A stretch of DNA of 64,000 nt from Centroberyx gerrardi (Eukaryota > Chordata > Actinopteri > Beryciformes > Berycidae): NCBI RefSeq assembly GCF_048128805.1, contig NC_136005.1, positions 7,907,504-7,971,503 of the forward strand, in the 5' to 3' direction. Each line of letters starts with the position of its first letter. The stretch's first letter is position 1. Below are positions 49,730-60,600 of this stretch, in pieces. The notes under the pieces were generated by a model. That model ran no database searches. It was not told the DNA's origin and worked only from the letters and a program-made list of their open reading frames with translations. Both the position numbers and the translations under genes were made by a program.

Positions 49730-49767
49730 ATGGATGACAAGGCGAATGGTTCCGTTGACACCAAAAG
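49730..49767 (+). CDS. samd13: samd13 coding exon 1
   Basis: [12 protein letters not shown] plus two bases of S13. The exon itself begins at 49,725 after TTTTCCCAG; the donor is GTATCG. Confidence 0.82.
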
Positions 49768-50668
49768 GTATCGCATCCGATTCTTTATCGAATGATATGA
49801 AAGAACGTGTTAAATTGTTATTACAGTGCAATGTGCATGCACAGTAAATGTCCCTAAAATAATCCCTTTCAACGCGTCCCCGCAGCCCTGTGGAGAACGG
49901 CCAGCTGCCGGACCCCGCCAACTGGGGGGTAGCGGACGTCGTCAACTACTTCAAAGCAACAGGGTTCGAGGAGCAAGCCACTGCTTTTCAGGATCAGGTT
50001 AGACTGCTGTTTTTGCTCCAGATTTCTGTGCCACACAATAGAGCTCAACAGTGACCGCCCACTTTTGAACGGCTCCGGTTCCAGGAAGTGAATTTCCCAT
50101 TCATTCCTCCATTGACGTTTCAGAAAATCCTTATATAAAGAGTTTTAAGCCTGGAACCAAGCCAACCAACTACGAGATGAATCGTGACCATAACACATTT
50201 GATTTGGACCAAAAAAAATAAAAAATTGGAAAACAGAAAAAAAGGCAAACAGGCACCTTTGCCTTTTTTTCTGTTTTCCAATTTTTTTTGCTCCGAATCA
50301 AATGTTTTAAGGTCACGATTCATCTCGTAGTTGGTTGGCTTGGTTCCAGGCTTAAAACTCTTTATATAAGGATTTTCTGAAACGTCAATGGAGGAATGAA
50401 TGGGAAATTCACTTCCTGGAACCGGAGCCGTTCAAAAGTGGGCGGTCACTGTTGAGCTCTATGACGACAAACCAAAAGAAAAACAACAGGCTGTCAATCA
50501 AACATTTGTCACTCCGCCTGACAGGAAATCGACGGCAAGTCCCTGCTCCTGATGACGCGTAACGACGTCCTGACGGGACTGTCGATAAAGCTGGGCCCGG
50601 CGCTGAAGATCTACGAGTATCACGTGAAGCCGCTGCAGACTCAACACCTGAAGAGCAACGCCTCGTAG
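49730..50668 (+). CDS. samd13: samd13, sterile alpha motif domain protein 13
   Basis: Three exons give 97 residues. The SAM domain occupies about residues 24-90 ([14 protein letters not shown], then [40 protein letters not shown] and YEYHVKPLQ). SAM domains form protein-protein or polymer contacts; the role of SAMD13 itself is not established to my knowledge. The human protein, from memory, shares [29 protein letters not shown] and the [10 protein letters not shown] end. ATG at 49,730 (G at -3, G at +4) is the first in-frame ATG of the exon; a longer N-terminus from upstream exons cannot be excluded. It lies downstream of prkacb and converges with uox. Confidence 0.92.
49886..49997 (+). CDS. 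samd13: samd13 coding exon 2
   Basis: Completes S13 and encodes residues 14-50, from [20 protein letters not shown] to ATAFQDQ, the first half of the SAM domain. Acceptor TCCCCGCAG, donor GTTAGA. Confidence 0.93.
50039..50461. mobile_element. long near-perfect palindrome (foldback/MITE-like) in samd13 intron 2
   Basis: The left arm (50039-50249) starts TAGAGCTCAACAGTGACC; the right arm (50258-50461) ends with its exact complement. The arms stay complementary through GAACGGCTCCGGTTCCAGG, CTTATATAAAGAGTTTTAAG and GAGATGAATCGTGACC. Few mismatches and small indels occur, mainly near the centre, and the loop is only about 8 bases. No coding capacity. A TA dinucleotide at each edge could be a target duplication or the last palindromic bases. 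The family is unknown to me. Confidence 0.9.
50525..50668 (+). CDS. samd13: samd13 coding exon 3 and stop
   Basis: Residues 51-97 and [23 protein letters not shown], then [20 protein letters not shown] and HLKSNAS. The exon starts only 63 bp after the right end of the palindrome. Acceptor CCTGACAG. Confidence 0.94.
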   Translation, partial: EIDGKSLLLMTRNDVLTGLSIKLGPALKIYEYHVKPLQTQHLKSNAS

Positions 50669-51525
50669 CGGCACGGGCCGGCCCGACGCCCTCCCGCCCC
50701 CCCCACCACCCCCCCCTCAGCGACAATCAACATGTCAGGAGTCCCCAGGTTAGCTGCCGCTTCACAAAGACTCCTCCGGCCACAGTGGCACCTTAAACGG
50801 GACGACAGGAACGATTTGAATGCTGTATGTTTTTATAAGCGTGGACCCTAAAATGGGTTGCACATGGGGTCCACTCAGCTGTTTACCCTTTCAGCCATTC
50901 TTATTTCTGCTGCTTGAAATATGTATTTTATGTTTGTTTTTTATTTAAAAGAAGGAAATTTGGGGAGGATATTGTACTGGTATAATTATTTTTTTTTTTT
51001 TTGGTGTGCGTGCGTGTGTGTGTGTGTATTGTGCGTGCGAAGTGAATTGACCAATGTTGGTTTAAAAAAAGTATTTGTATATAAGATCATATTATATAGT
51101 TGAAAAATGTGTATGTTCCATCGTATGTGAACACTTTGATACATGCAGAAAATTATGTGATGCGTCCCATTTTGCCCTAAGATCAGTTTTTATGCTCTAA
51201 ACTGCACAGCTGAGTCCATGAGTTGTTCATAGCATGCAACGATGAAGCATTTTGTTTTCCCACACACACGAAGCAGACCGAATGCCCTGTTTTCCTGCAA
51301 ACCTACTGTATCTAGGCTATAGGTTCTTGATATGGAGATATTTATGTGTATAGACAGATTCTCATTCATATGTTCTTACCTGTGGTGCTTTCAGCATTGT
51401 CTCAAAGACAAGTGTATTGAAGTGTGTGTATGACCAATGTATATGTCCAACATAACACTGGAGTTTGAATATCTGAATCAAAGATTTGCAATAAATGGTG
51501 CTCTTTTCTCACCAAAGAACAACAC
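50669..51525 (+). other. samd13: samd13 3'UTR (inferred)
   Basis: Gene-free DNA from the samd13 stop to just after an AATAAA at 51490-51495. It begins with a C-rich run (50694-50720) and contains a T tract with GTGTG repeats (50988-51030). Confidence 0.5.
51490..51495 (+). terminator. AATAAA poly(A) signal, samd13
   Basis: AATAAA followed within about 20 bp by CTTTTCTC, 0.8 kb after the stop codon. Confidence 0.5.
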
Positions 51526-51679
51526 TGGTTGACGAATTTGTTTGTAGTGGTTTTCTTTTAATCAGTCATGTTTTATTGCACATTCAAATTACATGGTCAG
51601 AGGCTTTGATCGTGGTTGGGAAATCTTGACCTGTCATAAAAACATGTACTTAATACAATAAAATATTAAAGAGGTCATC

Positions 51680-51685
51680 TTTATT
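51680..51685 (-). terminator. AATAAA poly(A) signal candidate, uox
   Basis: The complement TTTATT at this position reads AATAAA on the minus strand, about 570 bp beyond the uox stop; another lies at 51572-51577. Either would place the MITE inside the uox 3'UTR. Confidence 0.3.
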
Positions 51686-51731
51686 TTCACAATTCGATAT
51701 ATATTTTCTTAGGTTTCAGTACTGTCACATT

Positions 51732-52154
51732 GACTACGTTTACATGGAAAACAATAATCCAACCGTTGGCCTTATTCTAAATAAGACAATATTCTGATTT
51801 AGCTGTTTACGTGGGTTGCAAGGATTACAACCGCTAGTGTTGTTCTGCTTCTTTGCGGCACGGTAGCTGCTTTTTAACATCTTCCAGCGGTTGCGAACTT
51901 GTTCAGACAAACGCACATAACCCTCTTCCTTCATTCAGTCAGCAACCCTTTTGAAAATATCCCCCACTGCGATGTTTGCACCCATCCAAAAACACTCCAA
52001 ATACTCCACATGTCTTAATGCGAATCTGCTTACTCCAACTATGACCTTATTCAGGTTGAGGTAATCAGAAAACGCTCTACATGCCAATTTCTTATTCAGA
52101 CTATTGTCATAATTGGGTTAATATTGGATTATTGCTGTCCATGTAAACATAGTC
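51732..52154. mobile_element. PIF/Harbinger-type MITE between samd13 and uox
   Basis: Terminal inverted repeats: left GACTACGTTTACATGGAAAA, then CAATAATCCAA; right end complement GACTATGTTTACATGGACAG, then CAATAATCCAA. The GACTATGTTTACATGGA end is familiar from Harbinger-derived fish elements. Inside, the minus strand encodes EQVRNRWKMLKSSYRAAKKQ, which resembles the Myb/SANT-like DNA-binding protein of Harbinger elements, so this looks like a deletion derivative. Target duplication not resolved. Confidence 0.7.
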
Positions 52155-52251
52155 ACTGACTATTCTATTGAATAGCTTGGGTCAGGTCGATGGATTACAG
52201 CAGCAGTTTAACCTGTGACTGTAAACAGTTTCTGGGTGTGTGTCGATGTCC

Positions 52252-52326
52252 TCACAGCTTGGCTAGTTGCTTCCTGCGCACTGTGCCTGTGATGTTTCCT
52301 GAGGGGCTGTCCAGTGGCAGGAGAAC
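52252..52326 (-). CDS. uox: uox exon 8 and stop
   Basis: Residues 276-299 and [23 protein letters not shown], then LAKL. The final AKL is a PTS1-type tripeptide. The acceptor is TCCTCACAG; the intron before it is only 101 bp. Confidence 0.96.
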   Translation of the reverse strand, partial: VLLPLDSPSGNITGTVRRKQLAKL

Positions 52327-54126
52327 CTGTGAGGAGACAAAGATACACGGCAATTACAAATTACGCCATGACTGAACTACTTGGGAGAGTAGTTTTTGAG
52401 ATGAGAGATGTTTTTGGGCAGGCTTACTTCATCCTTGTTTGTTAGGCCCATTTTGGTCATGTCTATGGTGAAGTAATGCTGGTTGGGCATGATGATCTCT
52501 ATCTCCTCCACCTGAAACACAGCAGACTCACACTTTGTTTTCTGAATGCACTGCAAACCTGTGGTACATGTGGTTTAATGTTCAAATTTAAAGATTTTGA
52601 TTGGATGGTACAGATACAGTGCACAAATTATGCTTAATTACCATACATTGACTGTTTGTGTGGATGGTAAATGAGTGGTAGGATGAGTATATGTGCATAT
52701 AATTGTGAAGGAAGGGACATGTATGCATGGCACGATTGTCTACATGTATTCATCTACTTATAGCACCATTTTCAGTTTTTTAACAAGTAAATTTGAGGTT
52801 TTAACGTCAATGTGTGGAAGAAGCAGTGGTGCCGTGTCCAAGACAAATTTGACCTTGGTGATGGATAAAGCTTATCTTAACTCACTGCAAATGGATGTGA
52901 GGAGGTTGCGTGCTTACTGTACTCATGATTCGATATGCCATGCCTACCTCAGGAACTCTGTCCAGGACCAGAACCTGTGTGTCGTAAAGCGTCTTCTGCA
53001 CAGAAGGTGAGTACTCTCCACGATCGTAGGGGCCAGCGAACTTCTCGATTATCGTCTCTTTGACACATTTCCTACGAAGAGAGTTGTGTGCTGATTGTTA
53101 GATTTAGAAAGGATGTTATTTCTCTACTGTTTTCAGGATGTTTGGACATATCTCCCATTCATTTGTAACAGGAGAGCAGTGTTTTCTTAGCTTTTTCCCT
53201 TTATTTTGTGTTCCAGAACCCAATACTGATATCAGATTTGATCAGTTTATGCATACAAGTTAGTTGTTTCCTACTTTAAGTCTTGATCAAACTGTTTGAA
53301 ATGATGGCTCACAGACTTACAACTCAGTCTTGAATTAACTCAGTAATGCAATGTTCCCTTTCACAGGTCATTAACTGATAAATTACCATGCGGCGTCAAA
53401 GTCGATGTTCTGAACCTTGTTGTAGCGCCACCTAGCGTAGACAGAGGTGCAGAAACACCTGTCCTTGGCCTCCTGCAGAGTAGTGAAGCGGTCTCGGAGG
53501 AAGCCCACAAACCCAGACTGGGTGGTCTTCAGCACCTTCATGTCCTTCATCCCGCTGTGGACCACTGGGGCACCTGAGCGGGTGAGAGTGCAATCATCAG
53601 AATCACTTGTTTTCACCAAGTACAATAAATGTTCAGGAATTTATCTTGCTGGCATTTTAAAGACACATATAGACAGCTTGCACAGTAGCACAGTACATAC
53701 AGTGCTGACACTCATGAGATACAGCAGGACCTCACATTCAGTACTTGAGACTGGTGTCAAGAAATGTATTTTTGATATAACTAATTCAGAATACCATAAC
53801 TTTTACATTTTCTTAACTTTCAAAACAGCAATTTATATGGGAAGTTTAGCCAATTTAAGATTACCTTTACAATTCAAACATTACTACAAAGGCTTTCTCT
53901 CAGTGATTACTTCAACAGTTCTATGGATTTCCATCCTCAGTTCTGATAGGCTGAGTTTTGTTTGAAGCCGTTGTAAAATTCCTGATAAGAGCACACCTGT
54001 GGTCATAAAAGTCAATTTAAATATATTGTGCTAACTGAAAATCAAAACTCAAATGTGTCGCTTACCAACCACATTGTTAAGGAGCTATATGGTAGATGAA
54101 TAGCATGTTATTATTATTATTATTAT

Positions 54127-54157
<31 letters not shown>

Positions 54158-54619
54158 TTTAATTGTCACTAATAAAAAATAAAAGTTAGTGAAAATTTGC
54201 ATTCTCTCTCTGTTGAAATAGTGTTCTACCCCTATTTTATAAAACCAATAAACCACTAAAGGCCGTGTCTTACAGGAACAGCCGAGAGGCATTTTTAGAC
54301 ACAATGCATTTGTTGTTTATTGCTTAAATATGTTAAGCATGTTATTGCTTATGTAACAAATGCACATATCTTATGTATGAGCACTAATTAGCTTAAGTAA
54401 TTTATAGCCTGTCAATAAGGAACAAATTCAGGCCATGGTACTATGGATTAGCATATCAGAGCCTATTTTATTTTATAGAAATCTGATCCATTCTAGAAAG
54501 TAGCCTACTGTAATTTGAGTATTTTGAAATAGGAAAAATGCAGCTTCTAAAAGCATCTTTTTAACTCCACCAAAATACAAATGACAAAATATGCAAATAC
54601 ATTTTCAAATACATGTAAT

Positions 54620-54665
<46 letters not shown>

Positions 54666-57600
54666 TTATGCGTGTATTTTCTGCTCACCATTAAGGTTCT
54701 GTTCAACATCGCAGAAGCGCCAAGCTTCTGGGCTGAAGATAAATGCATGAGCATGCTCTGCCCCATTCTGAGAGAAAAACAGGAGAGAAATATAGTTCAT
54801 CCCATTAGACTATAATCACACTCATCAATGGCAAATCGCGTAAAAACCTGTTGGACCATGAATATGTTTTTGAGGTGCACTTGATTTACAGTGTCACACT
54901 GTCTGAATAGAGGACACATTACTTTTTGCAAGATGAGATGAATTACATGCCGTTCTTGTTTTTTTCAGCTATTCAAAACATATTCAAAGCTTCTGTTTTG
55001 CCCAGGAATGATCACTGAATTATATATTTTACCTTCTCCAGCTTCCTCCACGGAGCCTCCTCCATGTAAACCTTGGCCCTCAGCACGTGGTTGAAAGAGG
55101 TCAGGAAATGATGACAGATATCCAGGGAAAACTGCTCGATGGTCTTTACCTGGAGAGACACCCAAAAAACACAATGACGGGCCGGTGTTCATGCTTTTTA
55201 GCTTCACTGACACCACAAAGCACAGTGGGAGATGCTGTATGGTTATTAGCTGCATTCAAAAGCTTTGATATCTCATCCCAATTCTGTATCCTCCTTAAAC
55301 AATATGTTTTACACGTTTCCTGGTTTAAATGTGAATTACTAATCAAAAAAACATACCTTAACATATACGTATACATCAAGCTTTTAAATTGGTACCTGAG
55401 TATGGGGTGCCATAGTGGGGGGGAATAGCAGAGGAAGCAGAGGAAGGGCCGCTAAAATGTCTGTATTAAAATGCCTTTTGTGGTCCTCAAGTGTGTATTT
55501 ATACAGATTTTCTGAAATGCTGAGTTTGGATGAAATCTACAAAATTCCAAACGGATAAAACTTTCTCAAAAATATGACACAGCAACTGTTATGTTATCTG
55601 AAAACAAACTGGAACAAGCAGGGATAACAGGATTTCCTTAGGCAGACTAAAACAAAATTGTCCTCCCTTGACAGATTTTGAACAGGAGACTACAGGTGAA
55701 AGTGTGTAGGAAAGTTTCCGAAACTAGGGATGTGACGATATATTGAAATTCAGTATATCTCAATACAAAAATGTGACAATACAGAAATACAATACAGAAA
55801 AAAAATTATTTGCGATATTAGCTCCATCAGAGTTTCACAAGCTCTACATCCAAATTATATTATTTGCACATTGTAATGACATTTTAAAATTGTTGTTTGC
55901 ATTCTAGCAGACCAATGCCATTGCTAGAAAGAATAAATATAATTCTGCAGTCACACTTTGTTGTCAGTGAACTTTTATTTATTACATCGTATCGTGGTTG
56001 TATTGAATCGTGAACCCCGTATCGCTTATCGAATCGTATCGTGAGATAAGCGTATCGTCCCGTCCCTATACCCAAAACCCATAATTTTCAATTAGGGATG
56101 CGTCCAATAATTGATCAGTTAATGAATGTGTGGAGGTGTGTTTGAGCTGTGGATGGGTAGACATAGATGTTTGTCATAGATGGAATATTGGTGGTGGGAC
56201 TGGGGGACGAGAGGAGGGTAGAGGGGGTTCCAGAGTCACCTCCTGTGCACACTCCTGGGCCCCATGATTCCTAGTTACGCCCCTGCCTATTGTTTCTAGC
56301 TACAGTAAATCCACATATTGGATGGATACCTACCCCCTTGAGCTTGGCCAGGGCATGGACAGTGTTCTTGATGGTGTCGGTGGGGATGATGTCAGAGTTG
56401 TCTCCGGTCAGGTAGTCCTTACGGGATTTGAGCGTGAGCTCCACGTCAGCCTTCAGCTCGATGATGTAGTGGTGGATCCCCTCTCTCCTGATGTACAGCA
56501 CCTTCACTATGTTCTTGCCGTAGCCCGTCCGCACAAACTCCACATTCTGCACACACACACATTAGATCAGCGAGGAGTCACGAGCCAGCAGTGTCCAGTG
56601 ATTGCATATCAACATAGCAAGTAATGACTGCTTCTTGATTTTATATTCATCTATCCTAGTGATTCACCCATTATGTAAACAGGTGTTTTTGTGCTGTATA
56701 TAAATGTTTTGATGGAATTCTAAACTGTATAATGATTTAATTGGATGTATATTATGCTACTGTATATACTGTCAATGTGATATTCAATGTGATATGATTG
56801 GTCAATTTGTACTCAAGTCAAGTTTATTTCTATAGCCCTTCATCACAAGCATGTCTCAAAGGACTTTGCAGACAACGAGCCTACCTAGACCTAACTAATC
56901 AACAGTCAGTCACAAAACAAAATGATGCATCTGGTTTAAACATCATTTGGTTTAAACAGTATCATCATCTGGTTTAAACAGTACCGTCATCTGGTTTAAA
57001 CTGTATCATCTGGTTTTTAACTATATCATCTGGTTTAAACAGTATCATCTGGTTTAAACATCATTTGGTTTAAACAGTATCGTCATCTGGTTTAAACTGT
57101 ATCATCATCTGATTTAAACTGTACCATCATTTGGTTTAAACAGTATCATCATCTGGTTTAAACTGTATCATCATCTGGTTTAAACAGTATCATCTGGTTT
57201 AAACATCATTTGGTTTACACAGTATCATCATCTGGTTTAAACAGTATCATTTGGTTTAAACAGTATCATCATTTGGTGCAATACAGTATGCAACAAAATA
57301 AAACACAAGGAAACAGTGTCGCCTGTGTTCATGAGTCCTTTTCATTTTGTATCTTTATTTGATGAAGGTAAATTTGTAGTGAAACGTCATATTTTTAATA
57401 TGATGAACTGGTAAAGTTTGGACATTTAAGAGTGCACTGCATCTCATAATCCCTCCATGCAGTTTAATTTAAGGTGGCTTCTCTCTCTCTGGTTGCCTGA
57501 GCACGATTGTTTTCCACAATATTCCATATTCATTCTTGCCATCTTTTATTGACTGCAGTGTGGACTGGTAATTTGGCATACCGGGCATTTTCCCGGTGGG

Positions 57601-60600
57601 CTGACGCACCTTGGACGCACCTTGGACGCACCTTGGATGCACCTTGGACGCACCTTGGGGCCGATATAATTTAATTTATATTTTTTAATAAAAAATAATA
57701 ATAATAATTTTTGGCCAACGACCGGCCCATAAAGCAGGGACAGCGGCCCATTGGTTCATTTTCTATACTGACACTGGGCTGGCCCAATCACTTATAGGCC
57801 CCTCCCCTCCCCCTCTGTCCTCTCTGTTTCTCGTGTCAGATGCCGTGGCTCAGAGCCAAAAATCTGTGGATGGATGAGGGTGCCAAAATGGATAAACAAA
57901 AGCGCAAGGGGGGTGCGGAGAAGTTGCGGGCCAAAAAAATTTAAAATCTAGAGGCGGATGCCGGCAAATGTGCAAAAATAACAGACATGTTTGCTGCAGG
58001 GGCTGCAGTAGCTTCAATATCTTCCTACCCGACATTGTGCAGCAACAGGTGGAACTTGAAGGAGGAGAGGTGCCTGGCCATGGCCACTGCCAGGCAGAGG
58101 AGCAGGGAGAGGAGCAGGGAGAGGAGCGGGCAGAGGAGCAGGGAGAGGAGCAGGGAGAGGAGCAGGCAGAGGAGCAGGGAGAGGAGCAGGCAGAGGAGCA
58201 GGGAGAGGAGCAGGCAGAGGAGCAGACAGAGGAGCAGGGAGAGGAGCAGACAGAGGAGCAGGCAGAGGAGCAGACAGAGGAGCAGGCAGAGGAGCAGGCA
58301 GAGGAGCAGGCAGAGGAGCAGGGAGAGGAGCAGGCAGAGGAGCAGGGAGAGGAGCAGGCAGAGGAGCAGGCAGAGGAGCAGGGAGAGGAGCAGGCAGAGG
58401 AGCAGGCAGAGGAGCAGGCAGAGGAGCAGGGAGAGCAGCAGGGAGAGGAGCAGACAGAGGAGCAGGGAGAGGAGCAGGGAGAGGAGCAGGCAGAGGAGCA
58501 GGGAGAGGAGCAGGGAGAGGAGCAGGCAGAGGAGCAGGGAGAGGAGCAGGCAGCGGAGCAGGCAGAGGAGCAGGGAGAGGAGCAGGCAGAGGAGCAGGCA
58601 GAGGAGCAGGGAGAGCAGCAGGGAGAGGAGCAGGGAGAGGAGCAGGGAGAGGAGCGGGCAGAGGAGCGGGCAGAGGAGCGGGCAGAGGAGCAGGGAGAGC
58701 AGCAGGGAGAGCAGCAGGGAGAGGAGCAGGGAGAGGAGCAGGGAGAGGAGCAGACAGAGCAGCAGGGAGAGGAGCAGGGAGAGGAGCAGACAGAGGAGCA
58801 GGCAGAGGAGCAGACAGAGGAGCAGGGAGAGGAGCAGGCAGAGGAGCAGACAGAGGAGCAGGGAGAGCAGCAGGGAGAGGAGCAGGGAGAGGAGCAGGCA
58901 GAGGAGCAGACAGAGGAGCAGACAGAGGAGCAGGGAGAGGAGCAGGGAGAGGAGCAGGCAGAGGAGCAGGGAGAGGAGCAGGCAGAGGAGCAGACAGAGG
59001 AGCAGGGAGAGGAGCAGGGAGAGGAGCAGGCAGAGGAGCAGACAGAGGAGCAGGGAGAGGAGCAGGGAGAGGAGCAGGGAGAGGAGCAGGCAGAGGAGCA
59101 GACAGAGGAGCAGGCAGAGGAGCAGGGAGAGGAGCAGGCAGAGGAGCAGGCAGAGGAGCAGGCAGAGGAGCAGGGAGAGCAGCAGGGAGAGGAGCAGACA
59201 GAGGAGCAGGGAGAGGAGCAGGGAGAGGAGCAGGCAGAGGAGCAGGGAGAGGAGCAGGGAGAGGAGCAGGCAGAGGAGCAGGGAGAGGAGCAGGCAGCGG
59301 AGCAGGCAGAGGAGCAGGGAGAGGAGCAGGCAGAGGAGCAGGCAGAGGAGCAGGGAGAGCAGCAGGGAGAGGAGCAGGGAGAGGAGCAGGGAGAGGAGCG
59401 GGCAGAGGAGCAGGCAGAGGAGCAGGCAGAGGAGCAGGGAGAGCAGCAGGGAGAGCAGCAGGGAGAGGAGCAGGCAGAGGAGCAGACAGAGGAGCAGGCA
59501 GAGGAGCAGGCAGAGGAGCAGGGAGAGGAGCAGGCAGAGGAGCAGACAGAGGAGCAGGGAGAGGAGCAGGGAGAGGAGCAGACAGAGGAGCAGGGAGAGC
59601 AGCAGGGAGAGGAGCAGGGAGAGGAGCAGGCAGAGGAGCAGGCAGAGGAGCAGGGAGAGGAGCAGGGAGAGGAGCAGGGAGAGGAGCAGGGAGAGGAGCA
59701 GACAGAGCAGCAGGGAGAGGAGCAGGGAGAGGAGCAGACAGAGGAGCAGGCAGAGGAGCAGGGAGAGGAGCAGGCAGAGGAGCAGACAGAGGAGCAGGGA
59801 GAGCAGCAGGGAGAGGAGCAGGGAGAGGAGCAGGCAGAGGAGCAGACAGAGGAGCAGACAGAGGAGCAGGGAGAGGAGCAGGGAGAGGAGCAGGCAGAGG
59901 AGCAGGGAGAGGAGCAGGCAGAGGAGCAGACAGAGGAGCAGGGAGAGGAGCAGGGAGAGGAGCAGGCAGAGGAGCAGACAGAGGAGCAGGCAGAGGAGCA
60001 GACAGAGGAGCAGGGAGAGGAGCAGGGAGAGGAGCAGGGAGAGGAGCAGGCAGAGGAGCAGGGAGAGGAGCAGGCAGAGGAGCAGGGAGAGGAGCAGACA
60101 GAGGAGCAGGGAGAGGAACAGGGAGAGGAGCGGGCAGAGGAGCAGGCGTGTGACGGAAGCCGAGGAGGGACAGAGTGAGCATGACAGCACATCACTGATT
60201 TAATTGCCCTATCACATACAAAGATCTAACTATTACTCCTCTCTGAACATTAATATAAAACAAAAAGGTGATCTATTAACTGTGTAAACCTTATGCAATA
60301 TTCATCATCAATATTTGGATACTTGAAATCTGTATGAACTGAATAGTTAGTATCAAATGAAATAAGATGGAACAGCTCCATGCATTAATTGAATAAACAA
60401 CTATTTGCTCATTACCAGTATGGTATTGTTTAAATTGTACAGCTTTTTGCACATCTTTGTCAGGGAATTCCAACAATTCTGGAACTCAATTCTCAGGAAC
60501 AGAAGACAGTGAAAGGAAATGTACGCACCAAAGCCAGAGGATACAAAGAGGGCCTACTCGGGTATGAGACAATACTGACAGCTCAATTATTCCTCAGGAT

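Larger units (their letters stand above)
53574..54688 (-). other. uox intron 4
   Basis: 1.1 kb with a compound trinucleotide repeat (54108-54157) and a TG run (54625-54663). Nothing else recognised. Confidence 0.7.

Noticed and set aside
56925..57290. Regularly spaced repeats resembling a CRISPR array
   Set aside because: Spacers are themselves repetitive and the unit length varies; this is a eukaryotic minisatellite.
57850..60203. Five overlapping ORFs of 721-781 codons on both strands, some looking like cysteine-rich or RS-repeat proteins
   Set aside because: All are readings of one 12 bp tandem repeat without stops; no frame has independent coding evidence and the host is a broken transposase.
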